Positions 1 through 9,900 of a stretch of DNA of 64,000 nt are shown one piece after another. The DNA comes from Asterias amurensis (taxonomy: Eukaryota; Echinodermata; Asteroidea; Forcipulatida; Asteriidae). The notes beneath the pieces are model-generated. The model worked only from the letters and a program-made list of their open reading frames with translations, had not been told where the DNA came from and ran no database searches. The stretch covers positions 3,958,501 to 4,022,500 of the forward strand of contig NC_092666.1 in assembly GCF_032118995.1 (NCBI RefSeq), in the 5' to 3' direction. Each line of letters opens with the position of its first letter. The stretch's first letter is position 1. Made by a program: the position numbers and the translations under genes.

Positions 1-976
1 CTTGCTTGCAAGCTGCAATGTCCCTATTTTTGATGGCTGCAATATTACATGTACTGCATATATACCTTAGAAAAGTATTTTTACCGGGTGTCCCGCCACC
101 ATTTTATATTTATTTCACTTTGTTGAAGTTTATTTTTAAAAAATCCGAACAAAACTTCCCAACAAAACAAAAGCCGGAAAAGGGTTTTTAATCTGTCAAT
201 TGAAAACAATGATGGACGTTGGAATAATTTAATTTCCCTTTCTTTATAATTATTTACATACTGACAGAAGTCTAGAATTAAATAATTTTAACCACAATAA
301 AAATGAAAATTGAAGCCCACATTTCATTGGTTGGACATTGAATTGACGGATGATGCGGCACAGACTGTACTCTCTGGCACACTAATCGGATACTTTCTGT
401 TTGGTGCCACCACTTTTTCTCTAAGTCTTACAAAAAGGGATAGCTCGTTGAGGTAGATTAGATACTATATTATTTCATATCGAATGGAAAAGTGGTGGCA
501 CCAAACAAACCTTTCCCTTTAAGCCCTTGCCCAACGAAAGAGCAAAAAAAAAAAAAGAACTCTTAATCTTTTACTTGTCCTCACCAGCAAAACCAATCAC
601 ATTTTGATTGTGTAGATAGATCAATCATAATTGAATGAATAAACAAGTGGCAGTCGACCAAGTATCATGTTTTTGAATGCAAACTTTTAAAAAAATGTCG
701 TTGTAAAATATTTGCTTGCGGTTTTCCCCAAGATATACATCTTTCATCAGGTGTAACTTTACCTCTTAATTTTTAATTACATGGATTATTAGATATAGAT
801 AACCTTGTCCATGTTAATCGGAACATAGCATTGCATTGGAAACAGGTTAACTAGTACCCTAATTCAAGTTATTTAATACACAGAAATCAGTACCCTAGTC
901 AACTCGTACCCGAGTTAACCAAGTTGTACCCATTTATTAATATCTAGTGTTTTTATTTTTACCTGTTAACTTTCAG
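1..976 (+). other. Intron 1 of RBBP5 (inferred)
   Basis: The first visible RBBP5 exon starts with two bases of a split Glu codon, so a preceding exon must supply the start codon. I found no ATG-Asn-Leu-Glu-like exon followed by GT here, so this stretch is probably intron 1. It holds one small fold-back repeat (about 398-508) and nothing else I recognise. Confidence 0.6.
398..508. repeat. Small fold-back repeat, GTTTGGTGCCACCACTTTT arms
   Basis: GTTTGGTGCCACCACTTTT near 398 is answered by its reverse complement AAAAGTGGTGGCACCAAAC near 490. A related half (TGCCACCACTTTTCCATTCG) occurs at about 25741. Probably a miniature inverted-repeat element. Confidence 0.6.
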
Positions 977-3900
977 AGTCCTTTGGCCAGAACTTTCCAG
1001 AGGTAAGTTGAAATAAATATTGATGAGTTAGGTCTAAATGTGTGGTTTGAATGATAGATAGGCCTAGACTATACCAGCCTGCAATATGAGACCTTAACTA
1101 CACAGTGTGCCTTCACATGGTGCGTTCGATTAGCTTACCCAGGGGCCGATTTCACAAAGCAATACAATTCATCGCAAGACAAATTTTCAGTATCACCATA
1201 GTGATTTGTATTGTGACATCACACTTCACTAAGCAACTGCGATTGATTTGCAGTTACGATCAATTTTAGATCTTTGTGAAATCGGCCCCAGGTCGACTGC
1301 CGGTGCCTGTGGCTCAATATGCTTCTTTGTGTTAGAAAGGGCAAGGGCACCAAGGCATTTTCTCCTTGATAAACGAAACCCTATTTAAGGAAACTGTAAA
1401 TTTCTACTTGAGCATTTCAAGGTCACCAAGGCAATGACCAGGGGGTACGGAGGCAATCGACCTCGTTGGCTCCATAAAGTATCAGGCCTGACCTTGTTGA
1501 TAAATTCTGTGGTATGCATTATTTTGTTTTTATTTAGGAAAGTGATGGCACCCTCGACTGTATCAGCATGGCGTTAACATGCGCATTTAACAAGAGAGGT
1601 ACGTTACTAGCCGTAGGCTGCAACGACGGCCGTGTGGTCATCTGGGACTTCTTGACCAGAGGCATCGCTAAGATCATCAGCGCACACGTTCATCCAGTCT
1701 GCTCCGTCAGGTTGGTGGTCTACCATTTTTTACACGATCAGTTAACCTCAGTTCATATTTTGCCGCAGGGCTCGCCCTTAAAGGCACTGGACACCTTGGG
1801 TAAATGTCAAAGACCAGTCTTCTCACTTGGTGAATCTCAACATTTGTATGCACAAAAAAAATAACAAACCTGTGTAAATTTGAACTCAATTGGTCGTCGA
1901 GGTTGCGAGAGAATAACGGAAGAATAAACACCCGTATCGCATGAAGTTGTGTGCTTTCATACTTGATTTCGAGACCTGACGCGTGAGGTCTCAAAATCAA
2001 TTTGTATATTTCACTGAGAAATGACTTCTTTCTGAAAAATTAAGTAACTTCAGAGGGAGCCGTTTCTCACAATGTCTAATACTATCAACAGCTCTCCATT
2101 GCATGGTACCAACTCAGTTTTTATGCTTGCAATTATTTTGAGTAATTACCAGTAGGGTCCAGTGCTGTTAACACCTACCTACTTGTCTAAATGTTCATGA
2201 AATGAACATGAAATTAGTATGAGCCTTAACGAGAAATTTAAATATTTGTGTTGTTATTAAATTGTTTTATAGTTGGAGTCGGGATGGACGTAAACTCCTC
2301 AGCGCTTCTACGGACAACATGATATCGATTTGGGACGTCTTGACCGGTGACTGCGATCAGAGGTATCGGTTCCCGTCACCCGTCCTCAAAGTTCAGTTCC
2401 ACCCTCGGCAACAGTGAGTAATCTTGAACAATGTACTGCGGAATTCTGCGTTTACGATCAGTGTTGTAGCCACGATGGGCGGTGCTGGGAGGGCCTGCCC
2501 AGCAACCGCTTTCACAAAACGCTAGGATTAATCCTATCTAGAATTAGGACAGGTGACTCATCCTAACTTAGGATGGGTTCAATGCGTCCTACGTCTATGA
2601 TTACAGAACTTAACCTGCCTAAGTCCTAAGATTAATCCTTAGTTAAGAAGAGTTTGGTGAAATCGACGGCAGGGCTCACACTTTTTGCCCAGCACTCTAC
2701 ATTGCAAAATACATTGTGCTGACCAGCACAGGTTTCAAAATATTGTCCACTTTGCATTGATCTGAGATACAGCTACTTGTAAGGATAAGGAGCATCAAAA
2801 GTCACAGGGAAAGAACACAGTCAATAATCCATTCAACTTGTTGCATTGCCCCATAACTCGAAACAGTTCGGAAACCTGCCCCAAGCGCTCCGAGATTTCA
2901 GAATATCATTAAATTTAATTTATGTTTTGATTTTTTTCAAGTGCTAAGATTCTTGTCTGCCCGATGAAGCATGCTCCGATCGTTCTCAACATTGATGGGA
3001 GCTACTCCGTTATCCCTACAGATGATGATGTAAGTATAAATAGTCAACCCTCCTACTGTCTAACCATTCAATATTGAAGCGCGTAACTTTTGACCTACAT
3101 TTTTTAACATAGAGATGCACATTCAAATGTCACTGCATGTTTATCCAATGATAATAAAAATAATAATAATACACGGTTTTTATATAGCGCTTTTCACAGG
3201 ATGTCTCAAAGCGCTTCCGACATTATTACCCCTGGTCACTGTAAACCATCTCAGCTCCCTGGGAGGTATACAGCCTGTGCGACAATTATATGCGCTACTC
3301 GGCTAAACCAATCACAAGAACCATCTCTGCCCTCACAGGTACCCATTTACCCCTGGGTAGAGAGAAGCAATTATAGTTAAGTGTCCTGCTCAGGGACACA
3401 AGTGTCACGACCAGGATCTGAACCCACACTCTGCTGAACCGAAGCATCAGAGCTTGAGTTCGGTGCTCTTATCCACTCGGCCACGACACCCCAATGATAT
3501 CATTGTGTCCAATAAAATCACTTGGATCTGAGTAGCAGGTGCCTTTCTTTATCATTGCGGATAAAGACAGGGGCCCAGTCTACCCTCAAGTTACTTCTAT
3601 GCACAGTTGAGCCACCCCACAAAACCCTTGCAGTTGAATGGTTATGAATGGTTTGTCAACTCACTGGCCAGTGACATACAGAGTACATGTAGGAGGAACA
3701 ATGAAGATGAAATATTGAACTACATGTAGGGTGTCATGACCAAGAGCATTGAATTCTTGTTCTGGTGGTTTAAAGACAGTGGACACTATTGGTAATTGTC
3801 AAAGACTAGGCTTCACAGTTGGTGTATCTCAACATATGCATAAGATAAACAAACCTGTGAAAATTTGAGCTCAATCAACGTCGTCGAAGCTGTGAGATAA

Positions 3901-6900
3901 TAATGAAAGAAAAAAACACTCTTGTCACATGAAGTTGTGTTTAGATGGTTGTTTTCGAGACCTCAAGTTCTAAACTTGAGGTCTCAAAAACTATGTCATT
4001 TCAGAGGGGGCTGTTTCTCACAATGTTTTATACTATCAACCTCTCTCCATTACTAGTAATCAAGAAAGGTTTTATGATGATAATTATTTGAGTAATTACC
4101 AATAGTGTCCACTGCCTTTAAGTCATCAAAGTGTTCAAATCCCTGTCATGACACTTGTCTCCTTGAGAAAGATGCTACATAATTGCCCCATTCTCTTCAC
4201 CCAGGGGTATAAATGGGTACGATAGATGCCTGGGTACCTGCAAGGGAAGAGGTTGATATTGTGTATGAAAAAGCCACTGGAGTGCCACAGCAGTTCCAGA
4301 AAAAGAAAGCTGAGAAAGATTAAAGGGATGGTATTGACTCAAAGCGCATTGAGACGGTTTTTGTGAAATGCCCTAACTAATAACTACTTGTTGTTTTCAT
4401 TATTATTACTAAAGGAACACGTTGCCTTGGATCGGTCGAGTTGGTCTTTGAAAAGCGTTTGTAACCGTTTTTTATAAAATGCATATGGGTAGAAAGATGT
4501 TGTAAAAGTAGAATACAATGATCCACACAAACATGCCTCGAAATTGCGTGGTTTTCCTTTTACCTCGTCGACTAACACGTCGGCCATTTATGGGGGTCAA
4601 AATTTTGACTCCCATAAATGGCCGACCATGTTAGTTCGCACAGTAGAAGGAAAACCACGCAATTTCGAGGCATGTTTGTGTGGATCATTGTATTCTACTT
4701 TTAAAACATCTTTCCAACCATATGCATTTTATAAAAAACGCAAACGCTTTTGTTTTGACCAACTCGTCCAATCCAAGGAAACGTGTTCCTTTAACTAATT
4801 TATTAATTTGTTTTTCTTCAGTTTGATCTGAATATAGTGGCATCGTTCGACAGACGAGGGCGTTATATCTATTCAGGAAACGCCAAAGGCAAGGTGAGTT
4901 GTCAAATAATAAATTTTAAAAAGCTAGACAGACAAAAACAAACAAACAAACAAACAAGCAAACAAAAGGACATACCAAGATAAGACATGACAGCTACTCT
5001 GACACAAGATACATAAATAAAGATCACTGAAAGTACAACAAATTCATAATTAGCAAAAAGATGGCAGAACAGTTTAAGCAGACGTAATACAAAATAAATA
5101 TCTGAGAAGGATTGCGAAATGGATGTGAATGAATTACGTAGGAGGGGAAGCTAAGATGCATATTGGGAGATAAGGTCACGTTTTAAAGAAGACTTAAAAA
5201 GACTCACGGACCGCTGTGATCTTTTGTGTTCATCATTGATAATTACCAAACAGGTCCAGCCGCCGATTTGACCAAACTCTTGCCTACTTAGGATTAATCT
5301 TATTGACTTTGGACAAGTTCAGTTCCGTATACGAAGCCATTAGGAGGCATTGAACCTGTCCTAAAGCCTGATTCATACTTCCTGCGAATGTGAGGCGAAT
5401 GTTGATGTCACAAATTCGCAACGAAAAATTTACAGCACTTCAACTCTGCTCAACTCACTTGTGAATATCACTGTAAAAGGAATGTTGTGACGTCAAATTG
5501 ATGTCAAATTCGCTCCGCATTCGCAAGAAGTATGAGCCGGACTTTAGTTACAGGATGAGTCACTTGTCCTAACTCGAGATAGGATTGATCCTAGTGGTTA
5601 AAGACTTAGTACAAGTTCAATTCCGTATCCGAAGACATTAGGATGCATTGAACCCATCCTAAGTTAGGACGGGGTACTCGTCCTAACTCGAGATAGAATT
5701 AATCGTAGCGTTTCGTGAATTCCGCTGCAGTGCCTTTAAAGACATTTTTCCCCCTGTTTCCCTGCAGGTTCTTGTAGTGTCAACAGATAATTTCAAGTTA
5801 GTCGCCTCTTTTAAAGTGACGACAGGAGCCAGTAATACGACGGCTATCAAATCCATTGAGTTTGCAAGGAGGGGAAAGTAAGTATAGAGTAGGATTCTGC
5901 TAACTTGTGAAATACACTTCATGTAAGCATGTAATTCCTTGCCTTTGTAAGCACAGTTTTTTTGCTTACAGTAAGCAGAGCCATAAAAGTAGGATTTGAA
6001 ACTTTGCATGGTGGAAATATGATATAGAAAGGTTTGCAGAAACACCATGTAAGCTTTCTCCAGAAGACGATCTGAGCATACTGATTGAAACGCCGAGTTG
6101 AAACCAACGGATCTTTTCAGAACCACCCCAACTCATTAGAGATAGTCATCACACCCATGTACATGGTGTTTCCGCAAACCTTTCTATAACAGAGCCATAA
6201 AATTGGGCCCTGGTTACTAATAGTGCAACCTTGGTAAATAAACCCTAACCCCCATTAGTGTCCCTCCACATACCCTGCCAAATACAACAGAATGCAACAA
6301 GGGATTTTGTTGCATTGTGCAGGCATGTTGTTTGTGATTTGACTGATCAGGGGCGTTTGCCCTGCTATACGCTACAGTATGCCACATAAAGTGTAGTTGG
6401 TGAAGTGGCTTATATGTGGGACCATGAACTCTGCCAAATAAAAACAAACTTGGCTGCCAACGAAAACAAAATGCAACACCAATATGAAGTCACTTGCCTG
6501 CTGAATTAAGCAAATTCAGTCAAAGAATGACATCTGAGTTGACTGCCAAATGCAACAGATTACAACAACTGTTACTTTTTGTTGCAAATTGTTGCATAGC
6601 ATAGTAAGGGCTAAATTAAAGTTGTACAAACAGCTACAGCTTTTGTATTTAATAGTTTTCTAGTGAATACTGCTGATCGTATAATCCGTGTTTATGAAAG
6701 CGGAGAGGTCCTTGCGTGTGGGAAATGCTTGTAGTAGAATACAAAAGCAAGACAAGTACTCAAAAGGACACACTCTACCCAACAAGTAGATATACACATG
6801 GTGTTGCCGCAAACCAGTACAGCTTTTGCATACTTTATATTTCCAGCTGTTTCTTAGTGAATACTGCGGATCGTATAATCCGTGTTTATGAGAGTGGAGA

Positions 6901-9900
6901 AGTTCTTGCGTGCGGGAAAGACGGTGAACCGGAGCCCATCCAGAAACTTCAAGATCTCGTTAACAGAACACCTTGGAAGAAATGCTGCTTCTCGGGAGAT
7001 GGAGAATACATTGTTGCTGGTAAGCTAAGAATACATTCTTGTGTTTAGCAGTTGCTTAAGTCCCCATCTCACCAAACTCATTCTCAAAAAAATGTAGCCG
7101 AACAGGCTTAAACTGAGTGCAAAGGGAGTGGATATTGTTGCTGGTTAGAGAAGAATAATTTCTTGTGTTTGCGTCTGCGGCTGTTACTGAAGCCCCCAGT
7201 ACACGACACTACGCTGTGAAAAAAATGTAGTCGTATGGGCTTAAACTGTTTGAAACAGAGTGGGTGTAGTAGCAAATCCTTACGAACTTCCTGGACGGGC
7301 TAGTATGGGTTTGATCAGAAATGTTAGTGCAGATCTTTGAGCCTGCTAGAAAATCTTGGGCGACCATCCCGTCCTGCAATCAGACTGAATGGCAGCGGAT
7401 TTGAAATGAGAAGGATATACTACAAACAGAATTGCCATATATGGATTGTACTAGGGATGTACTATAGGCACTTTCCGCCCAATGTTTTAAGTTCTAGCCA
7501 GACTAAACCCAGTTGGTACAACTAATTTGTTAACTCTGAGGTCGTTGGCTGGAATCCTGTTTCACCCAGCCAGTTTCCATTGTAGATAGTTGCTAAATTT
7601 TCCTCTAAATCTGGCATTTCATTTTAGGGTCTGCTCGACAGCATGCCCTGTACATCTGGGAGAAGAAATACGGAAACTTAGTCAAGATCCTACATGGTAC
7701 GAGAGGAGAGCTCCTATTGGACGTTGTGTGGCATCCGGTTCGACCAATCATAGCCTCTGTCTCAAGCGGAGTCGTTTCTGTTTGGGCTCAAAACCAAGTG
7801 GTACGTACACAATTTAAGAATAATAATAGTAATTGTTTTTTTTTTATATCGCACTTTTCACACCCAAAGGGCTTCTCAAAGCGCTTCCAACATTATTACC
7901 CCAGGTCACTGGGCCATTTAATTCATTCCTTAAACCATCTTAACTCCCTGGGGCGTATGCAGCCTGTGCTAAAAATATGTGCTACTCAGCTAAATCAATC
8001 ACAAGAACCATCCCTGCCCTCACACGCACCCATTTACCTGGGTGGAGAGAAGCAATTATAGTTAAGTGTCTTGCTCAGGGACACAGGTTTTACGACCGGG
8101 ATTCAAACCCACACCCTGGTGAACAGAAACAACAGAGCTTGAGTTCTGTGCAACAATCCGCTTGGTCATGATGATGTGTTTATGAATGTTTTTAAAAATG
8201 ATTCAGGAGTTTTTTTCTGCAAAAATGAAAAAATAGAACATGTACAGTTTCGTGTATTGGCAACTTTTCTCTTAAATTTGAGCAGAAAGTTTAACGAAGA
8301 AATTGTCAGTTGAAGTTGAGAATTTTTTTTTATTGACCTCTGAGTGTTGCCTCTGCAAAGATCTTTTCTTTTTGGACTTGACGTTTCTATCAGCACATTC
8401 TACCCATTTTCTGAAAACGTAAAGATTCAAATATCACTTCTTTCGCTTTCATTTGCAGGAGAATTGGAGCGCCTACGCCCCAGACTTCAAAGAGCTGGAT
8501 GAGAACGTTGAGTACGAAGAACGAGAGAGTGAATTCGATATCGAAGATGAGGATAAATCTGTGGTAGATCCCGTCGGTAAGTTATAATTTTTCTCTGAAA
8601 GGGTTCAAGTAGCGTTTGTTTATGACAAAGGAGCTTATTACAAAATTGTAACCGTTTTTGGAAACGGATTTTACTGTTTGTTTTTTTCTAATGATTTCTT
8701 TTTAAAATCTTTTGTGGTGTTTAGATGTAGCAGTAGAGGATGAAGAGGTAGACGTTCTTGCCGTTGAACCGATCGCAGCTTTCCTAAGCAGGTACATACT
8801 TTTCTTTGCTTAGCAAGTTTTTGTGCTTTTATAGGCTTCATGAAATTGGGACCTTTATGTGTTTTTCAACCACTCAAATCCAATAATTTTTAGCGCTGCT
8901 TGAGAAACAAATCTTGCTCCGAAAATGTCTGCTCAGAATCAACAATACTGTAGATTGAAAACCAGCCACTAACTGTACACATAGTTTGGCTGGTAACATT
9001 CTCAACAAAAGAAAGGTCCAAACTCTGAAGAGGTTCAGGCGGTGGCCCGGAAACTTTTTTTAGAGCCGCTAGAGAAATAAATCTTACTCTGGAAATTTCT
9101 GCTGGAAATGGTCAATAGATTGGGAACCAGTCACAAGCTGTGCACATGACATGTTAGTTTGGCTGGTTAAATTCTCCAAAAAAAAAAAGACGGTCCCAAC
9201 TCTGAAGAGGTGGCAATCTAGTTCACCGGATCCAACCTCTGGTGTTGTCAGCAGCAGAGTGTGGGTTCGATAGTCGGTCATGCCTTTTGTGCACTTGAGC
9301 AAGGTACTTAACTATAATTGCTTTGTAAAAAATTGGGAATGTATCGCATGTTGCTCTACCAGCCAGGCTCCTAGTGGATGATACCCATGCCTACATCTTG
9401 CGGAGATTGCGAACAAAAGGCTAGAAAGCTCAGTTGGTAAAGACTCATTAATTCAGAGGTTGATGGTTTGATTGACACTCTAGTCAATTTTTCTTTGATC
9501 AACCCCCAAATCATTTTTCTTTTATACTGTCATGATCATACTGTAATGCAACCCTATAAAGTAAATAGAAATATGTATAAGTCTGTTTATTGTTTACATG
9601 TTGGCAGTGATGAAGAAGCAGAGGATGAAAAAGCTCTCCTGTATCTTCCCATCTCACCAGAGGTCGATGAACCCGAGGAGCCTACGTGGGCACCAACATC
9701 AGACCCGGTAAGATCATACTACCTTTATATCAATAGGATTTGAAACTTTGCATGGTGGAAGTAGGAGAGGTTTTCGGTAACCCCATGTGAATATCTCTTT
9801 TTGAGTAGTGTTGGTTCTGAAAAGAACCGGTGGTTAACATCTCATCATTTCATTCAGTTTGCTCTAAGTCTTAAGTGTCAAGTAATAAAGTCTGTAAGAT

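Noticed and set aside
4384..4798. Small proteins with the shared peptide [21 protein letters not shown], read on both strands
   Set aside because: They arise from the two arms of the family E palindrome, recur at each copy, and have no independent support.
6716..7048. Independent 110-residue gene
   Set aside because: This frame reads through intron 7 sequence into RBBP5 exon 8. The true exon starts at the acceptor at 6845-6846.
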